A DNA stretch of 51,679 bases from Eubacterium sp. Its GTDB lineage: Bacteria > Bacillota > Clostridia > Lachnospirales > Lachnospiraceae. Made by a program: the position numbers and the translations under genes. Shown one piece after another: positions 8,727 to 17,391 of the stretch; positions within the stretch are counted from its first letter, which is position 1, and every line of letters begins with the position of its first letter. The DNA is taken from NCBI GenBank assembly GCA_024690665.1, contig JAILOU010000018.1, positions 67,928-119,606 on the forward strand, in the 5' to 3' direction. A model generated the notes under the pieces. That model made no database searches, was not told where the DNA came from, and saw nothing but the letters and a program-made list of their open reading frames with translations.

Positions 8727-8831
8727 TTATGCGATTCCAGACACAATTGCGGAAATCACCATAACGGCTACGATTACAACCACGATTGCCATGGCTAAGA
8801 TTCTTTTTTTCTTTGAATTACGAGAATTCAT
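8727..8831 (-). CDS. Small membrane peptide, 34 residues
   Basis: A short open frame encoding MNSRNSKKKRILAMAI and continuing through Val/Ile/Ala-rich residues to end SGIA. Residues 1-10 are positively charged and residues 11-31 form one transmembrane helix. The ATG is preceded by GAGGTGAT at proper spacing, a good ribosome site, which raises it above chance. It lies between the divergent VanW and TPR-like genes. Many Firmicutes encode such lysine-then-hydrophobic mini-proteins, whose roles are mostly unknown. I do not recognise the family. Confidence 0.55.
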   Translation of the reverse strand: MNSRNSKKKRILAMAIVVVIVAVMVISAIVSGIA

Positions 8832-8872
8832 GGTATCACCTCATTATTAATATCATTGACACGGAGGCTAAT

Positions 8873-9478
8873 ATGTTATTTCCATGCCTTGCTATCTTCT
8901 TAGTTGTTGCTGCATTTTTGACCTTTCGTTCCAGGGCCACCACAAAAAAGGATGCCGAGAAAACCGAAAGTTTCTGGGAAAGGGAGAACGAAGCAAATTC
9001 GACCCCTCGCCAAGACATCAGCAACTTGGATTATATCAAAATTCCGGAAGAATTACTACCTTTTTGTGGACTGGCAGATGACGAAATCCTTGACCAGTGT
9101 GAAAAATCTTTAGAAGATTTATCCGACAAAAAGATTTTAAATCTTACCGGCAAGACCAATACCGACCTCAAAAAAGAATACGGTGCGCCGAATCTTACCA
9201 TTCTAATGGAGTGCGATGAGAATTTCACACTTCTTATCCGCACCCTCAACCAGCTCGGACATCAGCTGAAAGAATTAGGCTTTACCGAGCAGGCTCAAAA
9301 AACGTATGCATTTGCCGTTTCATCCGGTTCGGATATTGCCGATACTTACGTACAACTTGCCCTGCTCTACAAAAAAGAAGGAAACTTAGACAAATTCCAC
9401 AAGTTAGAGATGCGCGCTTCCTCACTTGAAGGCGATGCACGCAAGCGAATATTAGACAAATTAAATTTCATAAAATAA
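8873..9478 (+). CDS. Membrane-anchored TPR-like hypothetical protein
   Basis: The frame is open from 8786, but the ATG at 8873 has GGAGG five bases upstream and yields an N-terminal membrane anchor (residues 1-17), so I choose that start (201 residues). After a charged stretch (about 18-45) the soluble part holds helical repeats; residues about 128-195 (LGHQLKELGFTEQAQKTYAF, then ADTYVQLALLYKKEGNLDKF) look like two tetratricopeptide-type helix pairs. The function is unknown; such proteins usually scaffold partner proteins at the membrane. It is a single gene, with its own promoter candidate and a bidirectional terminator shared with the exonuclease gene. Confidence 0.75.
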   Translation: MLFPCLAIFLVVAAFLTFRSRATTKKDAEKTESFWERENEANSTPRQDISNLDYIKIPEELLPFCGLADDEILDQCEKSLEDLSDKKILNLTGKTNTDLKKEYGAPNLTILMECDENFTLLIRTLNQLGHQLKELGFTEQAQKTYAFAVSSGSDIADTYVQLALLYKKEGNLDKFHKLEMRASSLEGDARKRILDKLNFIK

Positions 9479-9482
9479 AAGC

Positions 9483-9516
9483 GACCGGTAGGATCTACAT
9501 CTTACCGGTCACTTTT
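9483..9516. terminator. Bidirectional terminator between convergent genes
   Basis: GACCGGTA (9483-9490) pairs with TACCGGTC (9503-9510). T-rich tracts follow on both strands. The stop codon of the minus-strand exonuclease gene (9502-9504) lies inside the stem. Confidence 0.8.
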
Positions 9517-10200
9517 TAGTAATTTTTCCACTAATCTCGTTGCATCCGACCGCGACATCTCCCTCAGTGCAGGCGGTGGATCCATATGAAGTTTCTCGCT
9601 TAGTCTCGTAATCTGCTCAACCTGCGCTGATGTAATCGGCTGAACCCTCTTAAGCCGAAGCATCATAGGCTTTGCTTCAAACGCCTCTCGATTAGTCTTT
9701 TCAAACTCCATCTTCATTCTATCATATATCCGGTAAGTTGCCAAGGCATCCTCCAGCGCTCTGTGATGCGCCGCTAATTCTATGTGATAATACTCACACA
9801 TCGCATCAAGCGAACGCGAATTAAGCCGCGGCAGACAGGTTCTTGCAATCTTAAGTGTATCCGCACACAGATGTTCAATCGGTCTTCCCTCATTGATGGA
9901 TAGCTGTTTTAAAAACGAATAGTCAAAGCTGACGTTGTGTCCGACAATCGGAAGTCCACCGGCGAATTTAATCCACGCATCAAGCGCTTCACTCTGCGAG
10001 ATTCCACTGTCCACTTCTTCTTGTGTAATACCGGTCAGCTGCTTAATCTTCTCGCTCAGCTGCTGCCCCGGATTCACCATCTTGTGCAGCGTCTCTACAA
10101 CATCGGCGCCGCACACATGCACGGCGCCGATTTCTATAATCTTGTCATATTTTACTTTCAGACCTGTCATCTCCAGGTCCACCACGATATATTCGTCCAT
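9502..10200 (-). CDS. 3'-5' exonuclease of the DnaQ/PolC-type DEDDh family
   Basis: 232 residues. Exonuclease motif I is VVDLEMTG with Asp8 and Glu10, motif II is GHNVSFDYSFL, and motif III is AHHRALEDA with the His of the DEDDh subclass. About the last 50 residues are extra helices ending in RLVEKLLKSDR. Stand-alone relatives are often annotated as DNA polymerase III epsilon or PolC-like exonucleases, acting in repair or RNA trimming. The gene abuts nth directly (stop and start adjacent), which favours a DNA repair role, by inference. Confidence 0.88.
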   Translation of the reverse strand: MDEYIVVDLEMTGLKVKYDKIIEIGAVHVCGADVVETLHKMVNPGQQLSEKIKQLTGITQEEVDSGISQSEALDAWIKFAGGLPIVGHNVSFDYSFLKQLSINEGRPIEHLCADTLKIARTCLPRLNSRSLDAMCEYYHIELAAHHRALEDALATYRIYDRMKMEFEKTNREAFEAKPMMLRLKRVQPITSAQVEQITRLSEKLHMDPPPALREMSRSDATRLVEKLLKSDR

Positions 10201-10833
10201 CTACTTTCCCTTTACTTTGCACAGATCCGCAAGAAAACATTCCGCACACTTTGGCGACCTCGCAATGCAGATTTGCCGACCAAATGTAATAATCTGCATA
10301 TTATAGGAGATCCAATGATCCTTTGGCAATTCCTTCATAAGGTCAAGTTCGACCTGATAAGGATCGTCCTGTTTGGTAAGCCCGAGCCTCTTTGAAATCC
10401 GTTTTACGTGGGTGTCTACTACGATACTCGGATCATGGAAAATGTTGCCACGAATCACATTGGCCGTCTTTCGTCCCACTCCCGCAAGTGAAGTCAGATC
10501 CTCAAGTGATGATGGCACCTCGCCGCCAAATTCTTCGATAATTCTCTTCGCACAGGCAATGATGTTCTTCGCCTTGTTCTGGTAAAAACCGATGGAATGA
10601 ATGTCCTGTTTTAATTCTTCGTAATCTGCCGCTGCGAATTTCTCCAGCGAATCATACTTCACAAACAAATCCTTTGTCACAATATTCACCCGCGCATCCG
10701 TGCACTGTGCGCTTAGGATTGTCGCAATCAACAATTGCCACGCATTATCGTGATTCAGATAACAAATCTGTTCCATTCCATACGTTTCATCCAGCCGCTT
10801 TAGTATCTCAGCGGTATGTTTCTTTACTGCCAT
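10201..10833 (-). CDS. nth: Endonuclease III (DNA glycosylase/AP lyase)
   Basis: Base-excision repair enzyme that removes oxidised pyrimidines. The 210-residue length is normal. It has the helix-hairpin-helix with catalytic Lys (SLAGVGRKTANVI), the catalytic Asp segment VDTHVKR, and the C-terminal [4Fe-4S] cluster with the exact spacing C-x6-C-x2-C-x5-C (CIARSPKCAECFLADLC). It sits 15 bp after the GH25 gene with its own ribosome site (AGGAGA) and directly before the exonuclease gene. Confidence 0.96.
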   Translation of the reverse strand: MAVKKHTAEILKRLDETYGMEQICYLNHDNAWQLLIATILSAQCTDARVNIVTKDLFVKYDSLEKFAAADYEELKQDIHSIGFYQNKAKNIIACAKRIIEEFGGEVPSSLEDLTSLAGVGRKTANVIRGNIFHDPSIVVDTHVKRISKRLGLTKQDDPYQVELDLMKELPKDHWISYNMQIITFGRQICIARSPKCAECFLADLCKVKGK

Positions 10834-10848
10834 ATGTTTCTCCTGTAT

Positions 10849-12561
10849 CTAGGAAATCTTTTTCTTCACAGCTGTGCTCCAGGCAGACTTATAGGTAACA
10901 CCATCTACCTTCTTATACACACGCACTCTGAAGTAATACTTCTTCTTTTTCTTCAGTTTTGAAATCGTCTTTTTCAGTGTAGAAGCACTCTTAATGGTCA
11001 CCTTCGTACTGTTTTTGAAAGATGACTTCTTAGAATACTGCAGGATATATCCGGTTGCAGATGAGTTCTTCGACCACTTCACCTTATACGTCTTTGACTT
11101 AACTTTCGAAACCTTTGTAATCTTAACACGGCTAAGACGCACAAACTTTGCAGTAGACGCTGCAGACTTGTAGCTTCCATTGACCGCTTTTACCTTATAG
11201 GTATAAGTCGTTCCGTTGACCGCAGTCTTGTCCTTATAAGAAGTTGCATTCTTAACGGTTGCAATCTTCTTGTAGCTACCGCTTCCCGTCTTACGATAAA
11301 CATAATACTTTGTTGCACCGCTACTCTTCGACCATTTTACAGATACATAACTTGATTTGTTCGTCACACTGCTGATTGTCGGCTTCTTCAGATAGGTAAT
11401 CGTTTTTTTAGAACCATATCCTTTTACGCCACTCTTGGTCTTGTATTTAATCTTATAGATATAGGTTGTTCCGGACTTTGCCGTCTTATCGACATAAGAG
11501 GTGCTTGTCGTTGTCGCGATCTTGCTATAGCTTCCGCCCTTCACCTTACGGTAGACATAGTACTTTTTCGCACTCTTAACTGTCTTCCACTCTAGCGATA
11601 CTCCGCTTGAAGAATTCGAACACGTCTTTAAGTTCGCAAGTTTTAAAGAACCATACCAGTAATTCATATCAACATTACCGGAGATACCGCTGACGGAACC
11701 AGTACTGGAATACTGCCAACTCTCATAGTAATGCTTTGAATTATAAGTCGCCCAGGACTTACCATACGCTTCCACAAGATCTTCATCTGCGTATGCACAA
11801 TAAGAAGTTCCATACTGCGCTACCCAGTGATAAGAACTGTTGCTCGTCGTAGCAAAATCATCCAGATATGCATACCACCAGTACAAGCTTGCATAGATTC
11901 CTGCTTTATAGCCCTTAGACTGCATTGTCTTAACATAGTAAGATGCAAGCTCACTGATTTCAGATGCTGAGCACGCATCGGTAATATCGCTGTCTTCCAT
12001 ATCCAGATAGATTGGGAGGTCAATCTTATGTCCCTTCACCAGTCTTACGATATGTGCAATTTCATCCTTTAGTTCTGACTTTGTCGTTGCATGCGAATAC
12101 AGGTACACTCCATATGGAATTCCCTCCTCTTCACACGCATCTGCATTGGTTTCCCAATAGGTATCATCATTGTCAGTAGAATTCGAACCATATCCGCATC
12201 GAATAATGGCAAAGTCTACATCCGATGAATCCGCGATTTTAGACCAGCTAATACTCCCCTGCCACTTGCTGACATCAATTCCCGTATAGTCAGCTGTCGG
12301 TATTGTAAGCGTAGAACTTGTTGATGCCGTTGCCGCTTTATTAAATGACGACAATGTCGGAACGCTAAGCGTTGTCTCTGTTGAGGCACTTTCAATCAAC
12401 TCTCCGTTTTCATAGCGCCAGCTGTTCGCGTCCTCATCATCTACCGCGTCTGAAGCCGTTGTCTTCGCTTGCGTTTCTTGTGTTGTACCAACTCCTGCGC
12501 ATACCCCCGTCAGCGCAATCGCACCGGCAAGAATCATTGCCGTAATTTTTTTCATTTTCAT
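10849..12561 (-). CDS. Secreted GH25 lysozyme with C-terminal fibronectin-III-like repeats
   Basis: A 570-residue cell-wall hydrolase. It has a signal peptide (residues 1-33), a Thr/Ser-rich linker, then the GH25 (Chalaropsis-type) muramidase domain, about 92-305: GIDVSKWQGSISW at the start, VDFAIIRCGYG, and the catalytic acidic motif LPIYLDMED. After about residue 315 there are three repeats of about 80 residues each, rich in Tyr/Lys/Ser with alternating WKTVKSAKKYYVYRK and KTAVNGTTYTYKVKA motifs, typical of fibronectin-III-like modules of clostridial wall proteins. It probably cleaves the host's own peptidoglycan during growth. Promoter and ribosome site (AGGAG) are visible upstream. Confidence 0.92.
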   Translation of the reverse strand: MKMKKITAMILAGAIALTGVCAGVGTTQETQAKTTASDAVDDEDANSWRYENGELIESASTETTLSVPTLSSFNKAATASTSSTLTIPTADYTGIDVSKWQGSISWSKIADSSDVDFAIIRCGYGSNSTDNDDTYWETNADACEEEGIPYGVYLYSHATTKSELKDEIAHIVRLVKGHKIDLPIYLDMEDSDITDACSASEISELASYYVKTMQSKGYKAGIYASLYWWYAYLDDFATTSNSSYHWVAQYGTSYCAYADEDLVEAYGKSWATYNSKHYYESWQYSSTGSVSGISGNVDMNYWYGSLKLANLKTCSNSSSGVSLEWKTVKSAKKYYVYRKVKGGSYSKIATTTSTSYVDKTAKSGTTYIYKIKYKTKSGVKGYGSKKTITYLKKPTISSVTNKSSYVSVKWSKSSGATKYYVYRKTGSGSYKKIATVKNATSYKDKTAVNGTTYTYKVKAVNGSYKSAASTAKFVRLSRVKITKVSKVKSKTYKVKWSKNSSATGYILQYSKKSSFKNSTKVTIKSASTLKKTISKLKKKKKYYFRVRVYKKVDGVTYKSAWSTAVKKKIS

Positions 12562-12598
12562 ATAAGCTTTTCTCCTAACTTTTCATTCCACATTCCCT

Positions 12599-12627
12599 AT
12601 TATATCGAAGGATTCCCCGATATGCAA
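12599..12627 (-). promoter_or_regulatory. Promoter of the GH25 lysozyme gene
   Basis: Minus-strand TTGCAT (12622-12627), 17-bp spacer, TATAAT (12599-12604). The spacer contains the inverted repeat TATCG/CGATA, which could be an operator but is short. Confidence 0.6.
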
Positions 12628-12663
12628 AACCTCTTTTTTACTCCCTGCACAAAATTCCGCAAC

Positions 12664-12691
12664 AAAAAAGACTCCCGCCTAAGCGGAAGTC
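12664..12691 (-). terminator. Intrinsic terminator of the structured RNA
   Basis: A perfect 9-bp G-C rich stem (12683-12691 with 12670-12678, including one G-U), a four-base loop, and six T on the minus strand (12664-12669). Confidence 0.85.
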
Positions 12692-12835
12692 CTTCTTGGT
12701 TGATGGTTAGAACACAAGATGTGTCCGAATATTATTGGAAAGATATACATTCCCTCTTACTACAAGCGTGCACCTTCCCTATAAAGGATGCTCATGTTTC
12801 CACCCATGTGCTCGTAGCAATCAAGGTTTGTTACA
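12664..12835 (-). ncRNA. Free-standing structured RNA, family not recognised
   Basis: About 172 bases on the minus strand with their own promoter and a strong terminator but no plausible reading frame. From the 5' end, an 11-bp stem (TTGCTACGAGC with GCTTGTAGTAA, using G-U pairs) encloses two small hairpins (CATG/CATG; GCATC/GGTGC). Next come a GGGAA/TTTCC hairpin, a 7-bp GGACACA/TGTGTTC hairpin with a three-base loop, and the terminator (9-bp stem, loop TTAG, then six T). The length suits 6S RNA, but the branched fold does not look like the single long 6S hairpin. It matches no riboswitch I know, and no coding gene follows before the terminator, so it is not a leader. Confidence 0.65.
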
Positions 12836-12840
12836 TGAGT

Positions 12841-12869
12841 ATTATAGCCACAATATGGTATTGTTTGAA
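12841..12869 (-). promoter_or_regulatory. Promoter of the structured RNA
   Basis: Minus-strand TTCAAA (12864-12869), 17-bp spacer, TATAAT (12841-12846). It lies just downstream of the MocR gene stop and gives an RNA start near 12835. Confidence 0.65.
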
Positions 12870-12880
12870 TATTCAGTGCG

Positions 12881-14329
12881 TTATTTTTTTATAAGGTCAG
12901 TTTCAAAGATTTTCTCCAGTAAACTGACCGCAAGCTGAATCTTCTCTTTTTCGATACTTGCGTAATTAATGACGATTGTATTCTCCCACTTTTCCTGCGG
13001 AATCGTACAGTAATCACTAAGCAGCGCTAAAAACATGTCTTCTTTCATCGAACGCTGGCGAATCTCTTCATCGCTAAGCTCGGTCTTCACTTTCAAAAGA
13101 AAATGCGTACCGGCATTGTTCTCCTGAATCGTCGCAATCTTCATAAGGTCAGATTCTGAAAATGCTTTTAAGATCTCATGTCTTTGCGCCTTGTAATGAT
13201 TCTTCATGCGATTGATGTGCCGCTCAAAATAACCCTCAGAGATGAATTTTGCAAGCGCCATCTGCTCAAAACTAGACACCGTACATGAATAAAAACTAAG
13301 CGAATCCTGGTAGCGATGCATCAGTTTTTTCGGAAGCACCATATAGCTGATTCGAATCGACGGCACCAGCGACTTGGAAAATGTATTCATATAGATCACG
13401 CTTTCCGAATCATCCTTGGCAAATAAAGTCGGAATCATCTTACCGGTGTATCGAAGCTCACAGTCATAATCGTCTTCCACAATATAATGCTCATCCTTTT
13501 CCTTCGCCCATCTAAGAAGCTCCTGTCTTCTTGCAACCGGCATGATAATACCGGTCGGAAAGTGGTTACCCGGAGACGCATGCACCACGCTCGCTCCGGA
13601 CTCTTTTAGCATATCCACGCGCATCCCGCTATCATCAATCGGGATATAGCGCCACGAGATTCCACAGCTCCTTGAGATATCCGAGAACTTTTTGTATCCC
13701 GGATCTTCAATCGCCATAATCGTATTCTTGTCAAAAATCTGCATCAGACGCCCGTACAAATACTCCGTTCCTGCACCGATGACAATCTGGTTCGGATAGA
13801 CCTCGAGCCCGCGAAAGCGATACAAGTACTCCGCAATCGCTTTTCGAAGCACAAACAAGCCGTTATACGGAACCGTCTTAAGAAGCTCCTCATCCTGAAG
13901 TGACATCACCTCGCGTACCTTCTTCGCCCAGATTGACGCCGGAAAATGCGTCAGGGAACTCTTATTGGCCTTAAAGTCAATCAGGTACTCATGGTCTTCT
14001 TCTTCCATCTCTTCCCAGTGCTTCTTCTCCTCAAGATACTCCGACTTTGTCGCCTTTTCCTTGACCTCTGCTTCTACCTTATTTGCATAAAATCCCTTCG
14101 CCTTTTGCGAATAGATATATCCTTCCGTCACGAGCTGTGCGTAGGCATTTTCCACCGTGATAACCGACACGCCCAGGTGCTCTGCAAGTGCACGCTTCGA
14201 CGGCAGTTTTTCATGCGGATGGATGGTGCCGTTTAGCACATCATCGCGAATACTTCGATAGAGGAATACGTATAGGGCTTCCTTTCCTCTCTTTTGTAAA
14301 TCATATGTAATCATCTTTCCAAATTCCAA
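12881..14329 (-). CDS. MocR-type GntR/aminotransferase fusion regulator
   Basis: 482 residues. The N-terminal GntR-type winged helix (about 10-85; LPSKRALAEHLGVSVITVENAYAQL) is followed by a linker of about 60 residues and a fold-type I aminotransferase-like domain (about 130-475). The PLP lysine lies in NTFSKSLVPSIRISYMVL, and VVHASPGNHFPTG and YIVEDDYDCELRY are typical MocR motifs. MocR proteins use pyridoxal phosphate or amino-PLP adducts as the signal. No pyridoxal synthesis genes are present, so the target is unknown. It is the last gene of a run tldD-tldE-small protein-mocR with gaps of 1, 3 and 6 bp, so it is co-transcribed with the TldDE protease. Confidence 0.92.
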   Translation of the reverse strand: MEFGKMITYDLQKRGKEALYVFLYRSIRDDVLNGTIHPHEKLPSKRALAEHLGVSVITVENAYAQLVTEGYIYSQKAKGFYANKVEAEVKEKATKSEYLEEKKHWEEMEEEDHEYLIDFKANKSSLTHFPASIWAKKVREVMSLQDEELLKTVPYNGLFVLRKAIAEYLYRFRGLEVYPNQIVIGAGTEYLYGRLMQIFDKNTIMAIEDPGYKKFSDISRSCGISWRYIPIDDSGMRVDMLKESGASVVHASPGNHFPTGIIMPVARRQELLRWAKEKDEHYIVEDDYDCELRYTGKMIPTLFAKDDSESVIYMNTFSKSLVPSIRISYMVLPKKLMHRYQDSLSFYSCTVSSFEQMALAKFISEGYFERHINRMKNHYKAQRHEILKAFSESDLMKIATIQENNAGTHFLLKVKTELSDEEIRQRSMKEDMFLALLSDYCTIPQEKWENTIVINYASIEKEKIQLAVSLLEKIFETDLIKK

Positions 14330-14335
14330 TCTGTA

Positions 14336-14596
14336 CTACTCGTAGTTTACATGCATTTCATTTAACCAATCGGCAAGCTGCGCCAATCCATCATTGGAAA
14401 ATGCAAATTCTTTCGACACTTTTTCTTCATCCGGCGTCGCCTCAAAGCTATAGGGCTGCGGATAGACAAACGCCTCAAGCACATCCTCTTCTTCAACCGT
14501 CTTCTTACGAATATAATAGCGCATCGACGTATCGCTTCCCGAGAATGGCTCCTTCTTATAATAATTAATATTCAATAAATCTTCCGGTTTTACCAT
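14336..14596 (-). CDS. Conserved-looking small protein, 86 residues, unknown function
   Basis: Not recognised. The protein is acidic (many Glu and Asp, especially 33-40 and 53-62), has no signal peptide or membrane helix and no cysteine, and contains aromatic-rich NINYYKKEPF near the start. The last 20 residues could form an amphipathic helix. It is tightly packed between tldE (3-bp gap) and the MocR gene (6-bp gap), so it is very likely translated. Position suggests a link to TldDE, for example as a substrate or accessory factor, but nothing in the sequence proves that. Confidence 0.7.
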   Translation of the reverse strand: MVKPEDLLNINYYKKEPFSGSDTSMRYYIRKKTVEEEDVLEAFVYPQPYSFEATPDEEKVSKEFAFSNDGLAQLADWLNEMHVNYE

Positions 14597-14599
14597 CTG

Positions 14600-15946
14600 C
14601 TATTCACCTGCAATTGCCATGCTTTTTACCAGCACAGAAGGCGCGCCAAAGATGGAGCTTCCCTTTGGAATTCCCATCTCTAGGTCGTCACCGACTGCTA
14701 CAATGTTCTCAAGCATCTCATAGAAATTACCGGCTACCGTAATCTGGTTCACCGGCGCACCGGCCTTACCATCTGTAATGCGATAGCCCTGTACATTCAG
14801 CGAAAAATCACCGCTCGTCGTATCAGCGCCGGCATGCATACCGTTAATCTGCGTTACGACAACGCCATCCTTCGCCTCACTAAGAAGCTCGTCAAATGTC
14901 ATCTCGCCCGGCTCCATATACATCTGGCTCGGACGTACCATCACTGCGCCGTTATAACCGGCCTTCGCTGCATTTCCCGTACTCTTCACCTTATCCTTGG
15001 CCGCGCTCTTTAAGTCATATAAAAATGTTTTTAAAACGCCATCTTGTACAACCGCTTTTTTCTGTGCAGGAACACCTTCATCGTCAAATGTCCGGCGAAT
15101 CAGTCCGCCCTCATACATCGGATTATCCATAATGGTAATAAGAGGCGCCGCAATCTTTTCATCCAGCTTATCCTTTAAAAGCGAAAGTCCCTTCTGCACC
15201 TTATCTGCGCAAAAGATTGTCGAAAAGTTTGCCAACAGCGCCTGCATCGTTCTGCGCTCGAAGACCACCGGATAATTTCCGGAAGGAATCGGCGTAGCAC
15301 CAATGGTGCGAACACATTTGTCATATGCTTTATTCGCCACTTCCTGTGGATGCATCTCACCAAGAGATCCCATCTCATACTCCACGGCATTGTACATCTC
15401 CTGACCTTCCACGATAATCGGAACCGTCACAATCATGTCGTACTCGTAGGTATTTTCAAGGTCAATGCCATTGGAATTATAGATGGCTACCGTCCCGCCG
15501 CCTGTCGCGGTCATGGACTGCGTTCCCTGGCTGATTCTTTCATCCTTGTCAAACAGATACTTTTGCATCCGGGTAGCGACGTCCATCAGCTCCCTGGTCT
15601 GCGCTGCCTCACGCTGCTTTACTTCTATCTGCGGATATGCATCTCCTCCGGCATAGATAAAGTTCTCTGACTCTTCCTCTATAAGCAGCGCATTCTCCAT
15701 GGCGTCTTTCACCAGAAGCCCGGCCTGCTCTTCTTCAAATAATTCCGTCGAAGCATATCCCATCTTTCCTTGATGGATGCAGCGAAAGCATACACCGGCC
15801 GAATCCGATGTCATGTATTTATCCACTTCAGTCAAAAGCGTCTCCACTTCCACGCTCTTGTCCTGCGCATAATAAAGTTCATATTCTGTAAGCCCTGCTG
15901 CCTTAGCTGCAGCAATGACAGCCTGTTTAAATTCCTGATACTGCAT
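14600..15946 (-). CDS. tldE: TldE/PmbA family subunit of the TldD/E metalloprotease
   Basis: 448 residues, the inactive partner of TldD in the heterodimeric protease that in other bacteria trims leader peptides or degrades unfolded small proteins. The fold-wide motifs are present (IYNSNGIDLENTYEYD; YNGAVMVRPSQMYMEPGE; SGDFSLNVQGYRI near the end), but there is no HExxxH zinc motif, as expected for TldE. The ATG overlaps the tldD stop region (1-bp gap), a strict pair. Confidence 0.92.
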   Translation of the reverse strand: MQYQEFKQAVIAAAKAAGLTEYELYYAQDKSVEVETLLTEVDKYMTSDSAGVCFRCIHQGKMGYASTELFEEEQAGLLVKDAMENALLIEEESENFIYAGGDAYPQIEVKQREAAQTRELMDVATRMQKYLFDKDERISQGTQSMTATGGGTVAIYNSNGIDLENTYEYDMIVTVPIIVEGQEMYNAVEYEMGSLGEMHPQEVANKAYDKCVRTIGATPIPSGNYPVVFERRTMQALLANFSTIFCADKVQKGLSLLKDKLDEKIAAPLITIMDNPMYEGGLIRRTFDDEGVPAQKKAVVQDGVLKTFLYDLKSAAKDKVKSTGNAAKAGYNGAVMVRPSQMYMEPGEMTFDELLSEAKDGVVVTQINGMHAGADTTSGDFSLNVQGYRITDGKAGAPVNQITVAGNFYEMLENIVAVGDDLEMGIPKGSSIFGAPSVLVKSMAIAGE

Positions 15947-15947
15947 G

Positions 15948-17342
15948 TTAACGTCCTCCTACCGTAATCGATGAAACCCGAATCAGCGGCTGCCCAACAT
16001 CGGTTGGGATGCTTCCGCTTGAAGCGCCGCACATGCCCTGCGCACGAAGCAGATTTTGTCCGACCATATCGATATTCATTAAGATTTCTGTTCCCTTACC
16101 GATAAGCGATGCACCTCTTACCGGCTCGCAGATCTTACCATTTCTTACGATGTAACCTTCTCGCACGGCGAAGTTGAATTCACCGGTTACCGGATTCACG
16201 GAACCGCCGCCCATATCCTTAGCGTACAGGCCATAGTCCATAGAAGCAATGATATCCTCATTCTTATCCGGACCGTTGTCAATAAAGGTATTGGTCATAC
16301 GAGAAGTCGGCGCATACAGATAATTTTCACGGCGAGAACTTCCCGTCGATTCCATTCCCATACGACGGCCATTTAACTTATCGACCATATAGCCTTTTAA
16401 GATTCCATGTTCAATTAAGACGTTGCGTTTCGTCTTCGTACCTTCATCATCAATATTTAACGAGCCCCAGGCATTCGGGATTGCTCCGTCGTCAATGGCC
16501 GTTACCTTCTCATTGGCAATCTGCTGACCAAGCTTACCGGCAAATCCGGACTGGCCGATTGCTACTGATGATGCCTCCAAAGAATGTCCACATGCCTCAT
16601 GGAAGATAACGCCGCCGAATCCATGCTCGATTGCCACGGTCATCTTGCCGGCCGGACAATAATCCGCATCAATTAATGTCAGCGCCTGCTTTGCCGCGCG
16701 CTCTCCGATATAAGAAGGTTTCATCTCCTGATAGAATTCAAGCCCCATACGACTTCCCGGAGCAAACACGCCCGACTGCTTCTCGCCCTTCTTAGAAGCC
16801 GTTGCTTCAATTCTGATACGACTTCTTTGCTGGCGGTCCATCGTAAGAAGTCCTTCAGAGTTCGCAATCAGAATCTGTCTGTCCTGATCGGCAAAGGAAC
16901 CTTGCACCTGATCGATTACATCGTGATAATCCTTCGCTGCAAAGTAAGCTTCCTTTAACAAATCAAGCTTCTCCGTCTTCGGTGCATCCGCAGGTGAGAT
17001 CTCCACCAGATGATGATCCATCACAAGCTGCGGCGTCAAATGAATATCAAGCACACTGCTGCCCTGTGAGATGGCGTCTGCCACCTGCCCTGCAAGTTCC
17101 ATCAAAGACTTCTCATCCAAAAAGCTCGTGCTTCCATATACACTTTTTACGCCTTTAAACACGCGGATTCCGACACCGCTAATCACACTGTCTGTCACCT
17201 TATCTACTTTTGAACCCGACATGCCAAGCGTATGCTGCGCGGTCTTTTCCGCAAATAGCTCTGCATAATCGGCTCCTGTTGAGGCTGCTTTGTCCAGCAC
17301 TCTTTGTATTACCTGTTGTTCTATCATAACTAAGTTCTCCAT
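15948..17342 (-). CDS. tldD: TldD metalloprotease subunit
   Basis: 464 residues. The catalytic zinc motif HEACGH (HExxxH, His248-Glu249-His253) is followed by the C-terminal Cys-containing region (MNIDMVGQNLLRAQGMCGAS). TldD cleaves small or unfolded peptides threaded into the TldD/E chamber. In Enterobacteria it matures microcin B17 and degrades CcdA; no bacteriocin gene is recognisable here except, possibly, the unassigned 86-residue gene downstream. Its promoter overlaps that of the divergent csoR operon. Confidence 0.95.
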   Translation of the reverse strand: MENLVMIEQQVIQRVLDKAASTGADYAELFAEKTAQHTLGMSGSKVDKVTDSVISGVGIRVFKGVKSVYGSTSFLDEKSLMELAGQVADAISQGSSVLDIHLTPQLVMDHHLVEISPADAPKTEKLDLLKEAYFAAKDYHDVIDQVQGSFADQDRQILIANSEGLLTMDRQQRSRIRIEATASKKGEKQSGVFAPGSRMGLEFYQEMKPSYIGERAAKQALTLIDADYCPAGKMTVAIEHGFGGVIFHEACGHSLEASSVAIGQSGFAGKLGQQIANEKVTAIDDGAIPNAWGSLNIDDEGTKTKRNVLIEHGILKGYMVDKLNGRRMGMESTGSSRRENYLYAPTSRMTNTFIDNGPDKNEDIIASMDYGLYAKDMGGGSVNPVTGEFNFAVREGYIVRNGKICEPVRGASLIGKGTEILMNIDMVGQNLLRAQGMCGASSGSIPTDVGQPLIRVSSITVGGR

Positions 17343-17363
17343 CCAATTTCGTTGTTGCCTTCT

Positions 17364-17391
17364 ATTATATTACATTTCCGCCACTTGACAA
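17364..17391 (-). promoter_or_regulatory. tldD promoter
   Basis: Minus-strand TTGTCA (17386-17391), 16-bp spacer, TATAAT (17364-17369). Its -35 shares bases with the -35 of the divergent csoR promoter (17385-17390) and touches CsoR operator 1. Confidence 0.6.
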
